Shown: positions 18,901-27,552, numbered from the stretch's first letter. The stretch: DNA of 39,048 bases from Verrucomicrobiaceae bacterium (GCA_027487435.1 JAIYDP010000301.1:1-39048), one strand, 5' to 3'. Made by a program: numbers and translations. The notes: a model not told the origin generated them from the sequence alone.

Positions 18901-20053
18901 GCTGCGCATGGACAATGCTCCAGGGCAAGACAGTCACAATGGTATCAACTCGCCTGAAGGAAACCTCATAGGATCTGCAATCCAAACGCTGCCCGAACGG
19001 AGTGCTAGTGCGAGCCCACTGGTGCATGTCTCAAGGGATTGTCCACCCATGCTGGTGATGCATGGCAGCATGGACACCACCGTGCCTTTCATTCAGGGAG
19101 TACAGTTTCATGACCGTCTGCTACGGGAAGGAAATTCCGTTAACTTTTTTCCCGTTATCGGCCAAGGGCATGGCTTCAGCAATACCGAGATCAATGACAT
19201 GGCACGGTGGTTTCAAAGCCGCTTTGGCAATGGACCTGTCAATCAAGCACCGATTGCTGCCCTCGCTAGCAGCGCCATCAGTGGCATAGCGCCACTTACC
19301 ATTCAACTGGATGCCTCGGCCAGCTCGGATCTCGATGGCAGCATTGTGTCGTATGCTTGGAGTTTTGGTAACAACGAAGCTGCCAGCGGAGTCAATACAA
19401 GTCACACCTACAACCTCCCCGGAACCTATCGCGTCACCCTAGCGGTGATCGATGATGACCGAGCCATCGCTAACGCGACCACACTCGTCACCGTGATGCC
19501 TCAAGCTAGCACGAATGCAAGCCCGACAGTATCCATCACTTCGCCTGTGAATGGTTTCATCCATCTGGCTCCTGCTGCTCTGCACTTGCAAGCTAGTACC
19601 AGCGCGAAAAATGGCGCGACAATCTCCGTTGTTGAATTTTATATGAATGGACAATTGATTGGCAGTGATAACTTTTCACCCTATGGATTGAGTGTTGGCG
19701 GAGTATCTGCTGGCGAGCATACGTTTCAGGCGAGGGCCATCGATAGCACGGGAGCGCAATCTCTTAGCTCTCCTGTCATCGTTGATGTCAAAAGCAGAAA
19801 TCCAACGGCCATGATCGTCGAGGACGGCGGCCAGACTTTTCTCACCCTGTCCCATCATTTCCATCCGATGATTACGAACAGATTCAGCACTCTGCAAAGT
19901 TCCCATAACCTCTTCGACTGGCTACCAGTGGCACCTATCACGACGACAAACCATTTCGGTATCGTCCACCAAGCTTCGTTACGCGACCCATTGCCAATCC
20001 ACGTGCCATCGCGGAGATTCCTTCGACTTTCTACACAACGCCCGCCTCCATAA
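15971..20053 (+). CDS. Secreted multidomain esterase: two alpha/beta-hydrolase-like regions, Calx-beta, PKD, Ig-like
   Basis: This is a 1360-residue secreted protein. The start at 15971 gives the signal peptide (MKLNHFHCFIKALGFAILWQV..). The order is as follows. An alpha/beta-hydrolase-like region has G-L-S-A-G at about 101-105. A beta-rich middle follows, including a segment ending PSWLAGWTDTG that recurs in PVC carbohydrate-active proteins. Three Calx-beta repeats occupy about 474-583, 587-694 and 702-810, each ending in an acidic D/N-rich 'DN/DD' motif. A BD-FAE/Hydrolase-3 type esterase (815-1080) has oxyanion HGGGW (about 852), nucleophile Ser924 in GISAG and His1067 in GHGF, with a probable acid Asp in 'MHGSMDTTVP'. 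Then come a PKD domain (1090-1177), an Ig-like domain (1184-1275) and an unrecognised C-terminus. A role in deacylating plant or algal polysaccharide is plausible but inferred. Confidence 0.88.
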   Translation: MKLNHFHCFIKALGFAILWQVMVAQGFSQAPAYYLPSSASFVRGVIAVENSALTQPAWQAFADRNSVILAVAGANPQSSLASLATATGRTEINVAPYVPYGLSAGGRSAIQTSVTNPTRCLAVISHHPGRMFMTGNDGFNFNRLDGTVAANTLFSFAPAFPVPAIFLAAERDNLSGFVLPTENFEIGRRIGDAPWCLITEPNVQHTGTAMPATLVTLILEGMITRRLPVANWPANQAPVLRTLDLTTGWLADVVTKVIAPYNSFSGDRTRAAWLPNQACAEAWAAFVIAHPFRRPTQTVALPSTVSNLQIFDPATNVIHPSDQAGGTSGEAAWKVCANLKIADLCYVAAHGSAIYSVPNIVAGADWIRPREDATAFTGATLLSFTLTKDADVYIAHDNGIVNKPSWLAGWTDTGQNLTLGTGTNLFTNPFAMRLFKKSFSTGQSVVLGANGATSATRMYLTLIQPTAASPSNEVSVVVSDANASEAGLDPGAFTVTRGSVTAGTVSINYILSGSATSDGDYAMLSGSVTILEGQSSASIAITPIQDTLVEGDEIVTLTLLAGAGYSLRTPSVGSVTIADDDGETKPLVSLSLSPTSATEGNATPVNVTLTRTGSIALPLNVTLSLTGDAGMGADYSTFSLNQTIPAGSLTHNFIVSVIDDTDWEPTETMTLTVLSTTTYDAELQASGTLMIIDNEPLPPTSTVSVTASPSQAPETGSTVGVFTLTRTGSTISPLIVNLAISGTATSGDDYIPLPLTVTFAAGQSTATLSCTPLDDLIASEGSESVILSIGTGVGYSAGNPSNATFLISDNENNLRSILAGVTYATMTSGDLKLDLYLPRNVSGPTPCVISIHGGGWQNGTRSPNGAASDFNTLGIAVAAISYRLSGVAPWPAQLHDVKASIRWLRANATTYNLDPNRFGTWGISAGAHISCMAATTGGSANIIVGSTHTDLEGNTGAHWNQSDAIQAAASWFAPTDLLRMDNAPGQDSHNGINSPEGNLIGSAIQTLPERSASASPLVHVSRDCPPMLVMHGSMDTTVPFIQGVQFHDRLLREGNSVNFFPVIGQGHGFSNTEINDMARWFQSRFGNGPVNQAPIAALASSAISGIAPLTIQLDASASSDLDGSIVSYAWSFGNNEAASGVNTSHTYNLPGTYRVTLAVIDDDRAIANATTLVTVMPQASTNASPTVSITSPVNGFIHLAPAALHLQASTSAKNGATISVVEFYMNGQLIGSDNFSPYGLSVGGVSAGEHTFQARAIDSTGAQSLSSPVIVDVKSRNPTAMIVEDGGQTFLTLSHHFHPMITNRFSTLQSSHNLFDWLPVAPITTTNHFGIVHQASLRDPLPIHVPSRRFLRLSTQRPPP

Positions 20054-20059
20054 AATGTA

Positions 20060-20088
20060 GCGCTATCTTTCTAGATAACGCGTTTTCT
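20060..20088 (+). terminator. Rho-independent terminator of the esterase gene
   Basis: GCGCTATCT (20060-20068) pairs with AGATAACGC (20073-20081) around the tetraloop TTCT with one C.A mismatch, and GTTTTCT follows. It starts seven bases after the stop codon of the esterase gene and lies between that gene and the convergent VWA operon, so it may work in both directions. Confidence 0.6.
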
Positions 20089-20120
20089 ATGTAGCAAAGT
20101 TTTCCAAGTTTCTATGCTAA

Positions 20121-21242
20121 TCAAACCCAGAGACGTAGATCTTTTTTGGCTAATGCTGCAGCCATGAGATCGGGAAACCGATTGGGAGTGCAGGCAAAAA
20201 CAGGAATGTCCATTGCCGCAAAGCTTGCTGCGTTGGAGCGATCATACCACGGCTTGCCTTCATCACTTAGCGCGAGAAGACAAATCAGTTGCACCCCGGA
20301 TTCTTTGATGTGTGCGGCGGTCTTCAGCATTCCTGCCACACTACCTCCTTCGCACAAATCGGAAACGAGAACCATCACCGTATCCGTTGGTCGAGTGATT
20401 CGCGTTTCGCAATACACCAAAGCCTTGTGAATGTCCGTGCCTCCACCCAGTTGACTGCCGAATAAAATATCCACTGGATCGTTCAATTCATCTGTTAGAT
20501 CGACAACTGCTGTATCAAAGAGAACAAAACGCGTAGAAAGAGCAGGCATGGAGGCCATCACCGCGCCAAAGATCGAGGAATAGACCACAGATGCTGCCAT
20601 GGAGCCACTTTGGTCGATGCAAAGGATCAAATCACGCAACGAACTGCGACGTCGGCCATAGCCGATCAAGGTTTCTGGCACAATGGTTCGATGCTCGGGA
20701 AGATAATTTTTCAAATTCTCCCGTATCGTGCGATTCCAGTCGATTTCTGTTAGTCTGGGACGACGGTTGCGAATGCTTCGAGAAAGTGCGCCTTGTACAG
20801 CTTGACGGGTTGGCTGCTCCAGTTTTCTCAAAAGTTGATCCACCAATTTACGAACAACTGTCCTAGCCGATTCGCGTGTTTTTTCAGGAATCATTCGGTT
20901 CAACGATAGCAAAGTGCTGACAAGATGAATATCAGGCTCCGCTTGCTGGAGAAATTCCGGCTCTAACAGAAGTTGTTTTAAGTCAAGGCGCTCGATTGCA
21001 TCCTTTTGCATCACTTGCACCACCTCGGTGGGAAAATAACGGCGAATATCTCCGAGCCAGCGAGAAACGTTAGGCTTGGATCCACCAAGCCCGCCGCGCA
21101 TGCTACTGCCATCGTAGAGGTTTTCTAAAGTGGAATCCATGCGCGAATCATCAGTTGAAAGCTCGACCACAAGTCCAGCTTCCGCAGCAGGCTCCGAGCC
21201 TAGCAGCAATCTCCAACGGCGAAGACGTTCTGATTCATTCAT
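20121..21242 (-). CDS. VWA domain protein, YehP/CoxE-like
   Basis: This 373-residue protein is the last gene of the six-gene MoxR-VWA operon. The C-terminal half is a von Willebrand A domain with a complete MIDAS: DQSGS (210-214), Thr269 in GGGTD, and Asp295 in LVSDLCEGG. The helical N-terminal half (1-190) has two Arg-rich stretches. Length and layout agree with E. coli YehP (about 378 residues). VWA partners of MoxR ATPases bind a metal through the MIDAS and act as substrate-recruiting subunits, as in Mg- and Co-chelatases and CoxDE or NorQD systems, so this is probably the partner of the AAA+ protein at 24971-26053. Its ATG overlaps the preceding stop (ATGA), which implies translational coupling. 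Confidence 0.9.
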   Translation of the reverse strand: MNESERLRRWRLLLGSEPAAEAGLVVELSTDDSRMDSTLENLYDGSSMRGGLGGSKPNVSRWLGDIRRYFPTEVVQVMQKDAIERLDLKQLLLEPEFLQQAEPDIHLVSTLLSLNRMIPEKTRESARTVVRKLVDQLLRKLEQPTRQAVQGALSRSIRNRRPRLTEIDWNRTIRENLKNYLPEHRTIVPETLIGYGRRRSSLRDLILCIDQSGSMAASVVYSSIFGAVMASMPALSTRFVLFDTAVVDLTDELNDPVDILFGSQLGGGTDIHKALVYCETRITRPTDTVMVLVSDLCEGGSVAGMLKTAAHIKESGVQLICLLALSDEGKPWYDRSNAASFAAMDIPVFACTPNRFPDLMAAALAKKDLRLWV

Positions 21243-23422
21243 ACAGGTTGGGGTAAATCTAACAATTTCGCCACGGCTGCGATGGCAGGCATGGCACGCG
21301 ACATATCAAGATCAATGACAGCGGCGGCCGCAGGAGCAGAGCCTGTGGCTTGCATCACAGATGAAGCGATACGCGCTCGCTCTGGTGATGAAAAACGACA
21401 AAACGTTCTGCGCAGCAACGGTAAGGTGTTTTGAAAAGTCTCAGGAGTGAGAGAGGAAAGCCAAGAATCGACAAGGTCTAACAAATTTTTATCATGAACC
21501 AATAGACTACCGCCCCCTTGCAAAAAACCTTCAAGCCAAGCTGCCGCGCTAGGAGATGGCATACCCGAGGAAAGGGCAAAGGCGAGACGTTGTGCGACTT
21601 GCTCATTCTCAAGCTGCATCGCATCGCGCAACAAGCGAACAGATAATCCACCAACTTTCGGGTGGGTGCCTTCCCAGTATGCCATTTTTCGGAGAGTTGC
21701 ATAAAATTCAGCGTCGAGCGAAGCATTCTCCAACATGGTCAGCGCTGCGGCATAATTGCCGACAAGCTCGCAAAGTCGATCTCCAGCGTCATCAGCGATG
21801 CCACTTGCAGCTGCTGGCAGTCCAACGTGAATGCGCGAAGCAAAACGATCAAACAAGCTGCCAACAGCCATTGCATCCGTGGAACGGACATCGCCATAGC
21901 GAGCGATTCTTGCCAAGGCGGGGATTGCCTGAAGCAATTCAAACACATCGTGCGAGATGGCACCCGCAGCATCCAAGCGCAGTAGCAGCTGTTCCACCGC
22001 GGTTGGCAAGGCCGCTAGCAAAGCGAGATCCAGACCGGCAGTTATCGCAGCTAATCCGACTTCACCCGCAGTGGATTTGACAAGTTTTTTCGTTGCTGCT
22101 GTTTCCACAGTATTGCCAAACGCTGCCGCATCAATGATAGCTACCGCGATTTGCGGTTTCCATTGCAGGCTCCAGCTTTCTTTGAATGTTCCCTTGCTCC
22201 GTGCCTCTTTCTTCGTTGCCCAATGCACGTCCATCGCAAGAAGCCGATGCAGAAAAATGCTACGTCCCCTCCCCCCTTCCTCACGCAAATCGAGTTCCAG
22301 CGGAGTCACGGATGCAGCGGGTTTTAAACGATGTTTGCGTTGGTTGGCTTCGAAGTCTTGCTGCAGAGGCAGCGATGGCAAACCTTCAGGAATTTCACCC
22401 AAACGCTGTCCTACTAACAGTTTATCGCGAAGAAAATGTAGCGGCAGGGCATCTCCTTGACAAAAGACGGCTTGGGCGGCTTCCAGCGTTTCGTCAAGTC
22501 CCGGCAAAGGCCTTCCACGCATGCCAGCAAGAGAGTTCGATAATCGAACCGCTTCAATGACCGATGCTGGCGATGCGGCTAAACCTTCCTTACGCAAGAC
22601 ACGTGCTGTTCGCGTAAGCCATGAGGAGACAGGATCGGCTTCGTTACGCCAAAGGTGTCGATACCATCCCGGAGATCGAATGCCCGCGCCATAGCCGCTA
22701 GCGATGGTGAGCCGTTCGTCGGTCCACGGAATCCATGTGGCGGCGACCTTGTGTTTGTCGAGTCCTTTGAGCAATGCATTGTCATTAGATGCCTTGAAAT
22801 CCCCCTGAATGACAGGAGCGTGCCAAGCGCCACAAACGACGGCGATATTTTGAAATCCATCCTTTTCCGCAGTTCGTAGGCATTTCCTCATCCATGCTTC
22901 ACGGAGAAGAGTTTCGCGGGATTCTGTTAGATGAAGTTCTGCTCTCAATGTGGTAACTGCCTCAAGGATCGCTACGAAAAAATCTTTCGGGTCGCGTCGT
23001 TCCTCGACGCGATCATTCCACCATCGCTCGCCATCGCTGTAGCCATCAGCTTTGGCAAACCACTCAAACGCATCGGGACGCGGCGGCGATTCATCGTCTT
23101 CTTCCCGCAATGCAAACATGTGCGCCGACGGCAGGTCGAAGCAGCGGATCGGCACCTTGTTTCCTATGGCCCATCGAATCGCATTCCATTCAGGAGAAAA
23201 TTCTGCAAACGGATAAAACGCAGATTTTTCTGGCATGTCTGTTCGATGAATCAAAAGCGCCACCGGAGGTTTCATGGCATCATTTCCCGCATGCTCTAAC
23301 AACGGTTCGAACTCGGCAGGCATTTCGATCAACACGAGATCAGGAGACAACTCCGCAAGCGCCGACAATAAGCTGCGTGCGCAGCCCGGGCCATGGTGAC
23401 GAATGCCGAAGAGAGTGGTCAT
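21239..23422 (-). CDS. DUF5682 family protein, YehM-like
   Basis: This 727-residue protein has a family-typical N-terminus: FGIRHHGPG (residues 5-13), an acidic IEMP (32-35), 'GERWWNDRVE' (131-140) and VVCGAWHAPV (195-204). These His- and Glu-containing motifs resemble the TraB/ChaN/EreA-like fold, whose members are metal- or haem-binding hydrolases, so an enzymatic role is possible. The remaining two thirds are mostly alpha-helical and repeat-like, rich in Ala and Leu. Size and position match E. coli YehM (about 759 residues). It overlaps both neighbours by four bases. Function is unknown, and the link to the TraB/ChaN fold is my inference from the spacing of conserved His and Glu residues. 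Confidence 0.85.
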   Translation of the reverse strand: MTTLFGIRHHGPGCARSLLSALAELSPDLVLIEMPAEFEPLLEHAGNDAMKPPVALLIHRTDMPEKSAFYPFAEFSPEWNAIRWAIGNKVPIRCFDLPSAHMFALREEDDESPPRPDAFEWFAKADGYSDGERWWNDRVEERRDPKDFFVAILEAVTTLRAELHLTESRETLLREAWMRKCLRTAEKDGFQNIAVVCGAWHAPVIQGDFKASNDNALLKGLDKHKVAATWIPWTDERLTIASGYGAGIRSPGWYRHLWRNEADPVSSWLTRTARVLRKEGLAASPASVIEAVRLSNSLAGMRGRPLPGLDETLEAAQAVFCQGDALPLHFLRDKLLVGQRLGEIPEGLPSLPLQQDFEANQRKHRLKPAASVTPLELDLREEGGRGRSIFLHRLLAMDVHWATKKEARSKGTFKESWSLQWKPQIAVAIIDAAAFGNTVETAATKKLVKSTAGEVGLAAITAGLDLALLAALPTAVEQLLLRLDAAGAISHDVFELLQAIPALARIARYGDVRSTDAMAVGSLFDRFASRIHVGLPAAASGIADDAGDRLCELVGNYAAALTMLENASLDAEFYATLRKMAYWEGTHPKVGGLSVRLLRDAMQLENEQVAQRLAFALSSGMPSPSAAAWLEGFLQGGGSLLVHDKNLLDLVDSWLSSLTPETFQNTLPLLRRTFCRFSSPERARIASSVMQATGSAPAAAAVIDLDMSRAMPAIAAVAKLLDLPQPV

Positions 23423-24933
23423 TCCTTGGTGAAAATGATGGCTTTAAGGTCGCTCAATGTTTCGGAAAAAACCACGGCAGTGATTTGATCAAAGCGTAGG
23501 ACGCGGGGATCGTCGGGGGCGGGTTCGTCGTAGATGTAGCTACCGCGCTCGACGGATCCTGCGGTGGCGAAGTAGGCAGAATCCAGTTCGATTTCATCCA
23601 TCGGATCAATACCAATCCAGAAGTTGTCTGTGGGGAGGACGACTTCGATCCCTGCGCCGGGGTAGAGTTTGTAGTAGCTGGAAATTCCGCCGGCATCGAT
23701 GACAGAACCGCGAGTCCAACCGCGTTTCTCGGCGCGCGAACGAAAGGTGCCAGCACTGATTTTTTTCCCATGAGTGAGGGAAATCGAGCGGCGGTTGCCG
23801 TGGAGTGGATCCATGATTTCCACCCCGCGTTCTATCTGTGGAATGGGCTGCTTCACTTTCATCCGCGCAAGATGGCTGCGCCATGAATCGAGGCTTTCCG
23901 CAGTCAGTTCTAACGGATGAATCATGCCGATGGCGGTGTCGGTTTCAGGAAGTTCTTCGACTGAGCCTGAGGCATCGGCGAGAATGCCGTTCGCATAGCG
24001 GCGAAAAGTGCGCAATAACACGCCATGCTGATCGTAAATACCCCATACCAAGCCGCTGGCGAACGAACGCAGAAGCGGATGATTTTCAAAAAGCTCCTTC
24101 CATCGCGAAACTGACCAACGTCGTTGACGCACGAGGGTCATGTCTAACCGTGCGGTTTGTCCTTTCACCGCTTCGCGCAGGAGTTTTGTTAGGGTTTTGA
24201 CTTCGGTTTTGATCGAGTCAGGAGCACTAGCGGGCAGACCTTTCCACGTCTTGTCCGTTGTTGGATCGAACCACGTGAGTTTGAAATCCGCACCCAGTTC
24301 CGCGCTCGCTCCCCCGCCATCCCAATCAAATCTGCGGATGCCTTCCGAATCAAAGCCAAAGTCTGGAACAACCAAATCTCCTAACTCATCCGTCGATATC
24401 CCACGAGCTGTGGCGGCAGCGTGAAAAGCATCGGCACAAGCCTTGCCGACATTCTTGAACTTGCTCCGATAACGATTGGCCAAGGTGTCGAGCACCATCA
24501 GCGGTTCGTTGCCGGGCAGCAGCGCAATCGCTTGGGCGGCGTACTCGGCAAGTTTATGGCGGGAGTTTTCACACCAATCATTGATGCGTGGCAGCAGCAG
24601 AGTAATGATCTGGTTATCGCCGAACAATCCACCAAGAGTCAGCGCCCAGCGGTCGGTGGCAGCTTGCGGGGAGTTAAGGAAAGCTTCGACGATTGCTGTA
24701 GCGAAGGGCGCTGATTTTTCTCGTTCAATATGAGCAAGTAGCGGCAAGATGTCGGGAACCGCAGCGATCTCCTTATGTTTTGACTGCTTGGTGACGAGTA
24801 GATGAATCGCAGCTTCAGAAAGGGTGCTTTGATCACTAGCAATAAGAGCAGGTAGCTTTGCAAGATCAAGCCAACTGACTTTGAGCGGCTTCAAACCTTT
24901 GGCATGCTGAGCAAGGTATTCTTCGATAGTCAT
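23419..24933 (-). CDS. DUF4132 domain protein (YehI/MolR-like), short form
   Basis: This 504-residue protein starts at MTIEEYLAQHAKGLKP (24933). The frame is open to an ATG at 25161, but that would overlap the AAA+ gene by 190 bp and gives no credible protein sequence. The N-terminal half is alpha-helical and HEAT-like. The C-terminal half carries the DUF4132 core: 'RRWSVSRWKELFENHPLLRSFASGLVWGIYD', 'IHPLELTAESLDSWRSHL', 'MKVKQPIPQIERGV' and a terminal beta-rich segment. The E. coli relatives YehI and MolR are about twice as long or carry a WGR domain, so this is a short form. A 37-bp gap precedes it, the only gap inside the operon. The biochemical role of DUF4132 is unknown. Confidence 0.82.
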   Translation of the reverse strand: MTIEEYLAQHAKGLKPLKVSWLDLAKLPALIASDQSTLSEAAIHLLVTKQSKHKEIAAVPDILPLLAHIEREKSAPFATAIVEAFLNSPQAATDRWALTLGGLFGDNQIITLLLPRINDWCENSRHKLAEYAAQAIALLPGNEPLMVLDTLANRYRSKFKNVGKACADAFHAAATARGISTDELGDLVVPDFGFDSEGIRRFDWDGGGASAELGADFKLTWFDPTTDKTWKGLPASAPDSIKTEVKTLTKLLREAVKGQTARLDMTLVRQRRWSVSRWKELFENHPLLRSFASGLVWGIYDQHGVLLRTFRRYANGILADASGSVEELPETDTAIGMIHPLELTAESLDSWRSHLARMKVKQPIPQIERGVEIMDPLHGNRRSISLTHGKKISAGTFRSRAEKRGWTRGSVIDAGGISSYYKLYPGAGIEVVLPTDNFWIGIDPMDEIELDSAYFATAGSVERGSYIYDEPAPDDPRVLRFDQITAVVFSETLSDLKAIIFTKE

Positions 24934-24970
24934 AGAGTGTAATGTTGTGGTCGGTCTTTTGGTTATTTCC

Positions 24971-26053
24971 TCAAATCTGATCTCGGCAAGCACGATAAAG
25001 ATCCTTCCATCCTTCACGTTCCTTAACCACGGTTTCGAGGTATTCTTTGAAGATCGTGGGGTCTTGGCTAGGGTCTTTGACGATGGCTCCGACCATGCCA
25101 GATGCGAGGTCGAGGGCGGTGAGTTTGCCATTGCCGAAATGCCCAGCAAGCGAAAGGCCATTGGTCATGACAGAGATGGCTTCGGCTGTCGATAGAGTCC
25201 CGGATGGCGATTTGACTTTGGCTTTGCCGTCCTCGGTGGCACCGGAGCGGAGTTCGCGGAAGATCGTCACCACGCGGCGAATTTCTTCAAGAGCGGGTGG
25301 CTCGGCGGGCAGCGCAAGGGCTTGTGACATCGAAGCAACACGCGAACGAACGATCTCGACTTCATCAGCTAGGGATGAGGGCAAAGGAAGCACAACAGTG
25401 TTGAAACGACGCTGTAAAGCACTCGATAGCTCGTTGACACCGCGGTCTCGGCTGTTGGCTGTGGCAATGACGTTAAAGCCTTCTGTCGCTTGAATTTCGG
25501 TCGTCAACTCGGGGATGGGTAGAACTTTTTCCGAGAGCATGGTGATGAGCGTATCCTGCACATCGGACGGAATGCGTGTCAGTTCCTCCACACGACAAAG
25601 CATGCCTTGCTGCATGGCTCGAAACATGGGACCAGGGACGAGAGCCTCTTCACACGGACCTTTGGCGAGTAGCATGGCGTAGTTCCAATTGTAGCGTAAC
25701 GATTCTTCGCTCGTGCCAGCGGTGCCTTGGATCAACAAGGTTGAGTCACCTGAAATCGCCGCAGACAAATGCTCGGAGACCCAACTTTTGGCGGTGCCAG
25801 GCACACCTAACAAAAGAAGTGCGCGGTCTGTGGCCAGAGTCGCGACGGCAATTTCCATCACTCGACGATCCCCAATGTATTTTGGCGAAATCACCGTCCC
25901 GTCTGGTAAGGTAGTGCCTAACAAATATTCGGTCACAGCCCACGGGGAAAGCTTCCATTTCGGTGGGCGTGGACGTTCATCATGGAAGGCGAGAGCGGTG
26001 AGTTCTGCGGCGTAGGCAGCTTCGGCATGTTGTCGGAGGACGTTCGGATTCAT
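24971..26053 (-). CDS. MoxR-family AAA+ ATPase, YehL subfamily
   Basis: This 360-residue AAA+ ATPase is the motor of the six-gene cluster. Walker A is GVPGTAKS (83-90), with Ala in place of the usual Gly before Lys. Walker B is LCRVEELTR (152-160), in which the normal Asp-Glu pair is Glu-Glu. Sensor 1 is IATANSRDRG (196-205) and the arginine finger is in LQRRF (213-217). Length equals that of E. coli YehL (about 362), one of the recognised MoxR subfamilies. It probably forms a hexamer that remodels a substrate presented by the VWA protein. It overlaps the upstream DUF5691 gene by four bases. Confidence 0.93.
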   Translation of the reverse strand: MNPNVLRQHAEAAYAAELTALAFHDERPRPPKWKLSPWAVTEYLLGTTLPDGTVISPKYIGDRRVMEIAVATLATDRALLLLGVPGTAKSWVSEHLSAAISGDSTLLIQGTAGTSEESLRYNWNYAMLLAKGPCEEALVPGPMFRAMQQGMLCRVEELTRIPSDVQDTLITMLSEKVLPIPELTTEIQATEGFNVIATANSRDRGVNELSSALQRRFNTVVLPLPSSLADEVEIVRSRVASMSQALALPAEPPALEEIRRVVTIFRELRSGATEDGKAKVKSPSGTLSTAEAISVMTNGLSLAGHFGNGKLTALDLASGMVGAIVKDPSQDPTIFKEYLETVVKEREGWKDLYRACRDQI

Positions 26054-27552
26054 GGTGTTAGTAAGTGGTGGATCATGGAGCGGCGAAATTCGAGAGTCGT
26101 AGCAAATTCTTCAGCTATGGGCGATAGTTCAGGCTGTGCTGCAAGCAGAGCGAGACGCATTGATATAAGATCGTGCGGGATATAAAGTGCAAGAATGCGC
26201 GCTTGTTGTCGATTCAATCCTTGGGGTTTGGCGAGCAATGCCGCATCAATGACCGACAGCGTCGTGTTGCCAACTTCCGAGTAACAAGCTTCGCGATTGC
26301 GAATCAGTAATTCAATCGCTAGATCGGCAGGCAGTTTTCCGATCACGCTATCGAGCCAATGAAAACGCTCTGTCACTGGGCGGGCATCTAACAGCGCAGA
26401 TAGCAGTACCACTCGATGAACCGATGCAGCGGGCCACGGATTCAGCTCTGCGGCAAATGCAAAAAAATGTTCCTGCAAAGCATGGCCAGGAAAACGCCGA
26501 GCAGAGTCGATCCAACCGTGCCACAATGGCTCTTGCCAATCTCGCTCCATGGGTAGCGCAAAAAGCTCTCCAGGCTCGCAGCCCAACAATTCTGGAAAAA
26601 CAGCAAGCGGAACCAGAGATACGATCTGTCGCAACCACCATGCCTTTTCGCCAAGCCCTTGTGGTGGTTTTTCTTTGATTCCATCGGCAGCCCATGAAGC
26701 GTCAAAAACATTCGGCGGCTCGACGACCAAGATGCGTTTTAACATACGGCGCTCGATTTTTATGCAACTGCGGATGCGACTGATCGCTCGTTGACGAAAT
26801 TCACTAGGCAATCTAGCCAAGGCAATACTCGCGAGTTCGCGATGCTCTTCACGATTCTCACGTAGCGCTACATTTTCTAGCCACGCTTCGTCGCTAGGAA
26901 GCGGATTCTCGGATATCAAGCGGAGGATGGACTCACGCATCGCAACCTTCTCCCCTGACCATTGCGAAATCAAAGCCGTCATGGCTTGCTCAGGATCGCT
27001 CGCTCGCTTGTGGCGCAGCCAAGCAAGACGCTCGCTTGATGAGCCATCTAGCCAAGACTGCTCATCCCATTTTTCTCCCTCGAATATCCAGGATAGATTG
27101 GCGTGCCGCTCGGCGATCCACAATCCCCGAACCCCGGCCAATTTCCGAACCATCGGACGAAGGGAATGATCCTTCGTGCCAAGCAAGAGCAACTCGGGAA
27201 GAACACGACTGGGCAATACGTAATCTGATGCAGCGGCAATACCTAGCCATTCCGATAGCACCTCGGGATACTCCCCTCGAACCATTCTGAGAAAATGGTC
27301 GATGGTAGTAGCGGGCAAGTGCTGATGATTTTCCGGCCCACAAGCCAAGATTTTTTCATCAACTACGCGCAATCTCGTGCCGCAACGGTGCAATGCACGG
27401 GTCAGGGCTAGAGCTTGAAGTACCGCAGAAGCCGGATCTTTGACACAAATGTTTTGCCATGTCTTCTCTAACAAAACGTCAGGAGCCGCCGGTAATTCTT
27501 TCATCCGGGAAGTTCCGAGCAGCGCAGTCGTTATGAGGGAATCGTTCATCAT
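26050..27552 (-). CDS. DUF5691 family protein
   Basis: This 500-residue protein probably starts at the ATG at 27552, which overlaps the SWIM gene stop in an ATGA arrangement; the next codon is also ATG (27549), and an ATG at 27579 is less likely. The N-terminus (SLITTALLGTSR) fits the 'ALLGT.R' opening of DUF5691. The rest is helical and HEAT-like, with many Leu, Trp and Arg residues (LPSDEAWLENVALRENREEHRELASIALARLP). No catalytic motif is seen. DUF5691 proteins are known mainly from gene neighbourhoods with SWIM, MoxR and DUF5682 genes. This gene has no counterpart in the E. coli yeh locus as I recall it. Confidence 0.82.
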   Translation of the reverse strand: MMNDSLITTALLGTSRMKELPAAPDVLLEKTWQNICVKDPASAVLQALALTRALHRCGTRLRVVDEKILACGPENHQHLPATTIDHFLRMVRGEYPEVLSEWLGIAAASDYVLPSRVLPELLLLGTKDHSLRPMVRKLAGVRGLWIAERHANLSWIFEGEKWDEQSWLDGSSSERLAWLRHKRASDPEQAMTALISQWSGEKVAMRESILRLISENPLPSDEAWLENVALRENREEHRELASIALARLPSEFRQRAISRIRSCIKIERRMLKRILVVEPPNVFDASWAADGIKEKPPQGLGEKAWWLRQIVSLVPLAVFPELLGCEPGELFALPMERDWQEPLWHGWIDSARRFPGHALQEHFFAFAAELNPWPAASVHRVVLLSALLDARPVTERFHWLDSVIGKLPADLAIELLIRNREACYSEVGNTTLSVIDAALLAKPQGLNRQQARILALYIPHDLISMRLALLAAQPELSPIAEEFATTLEFRRSMIHHLLTP

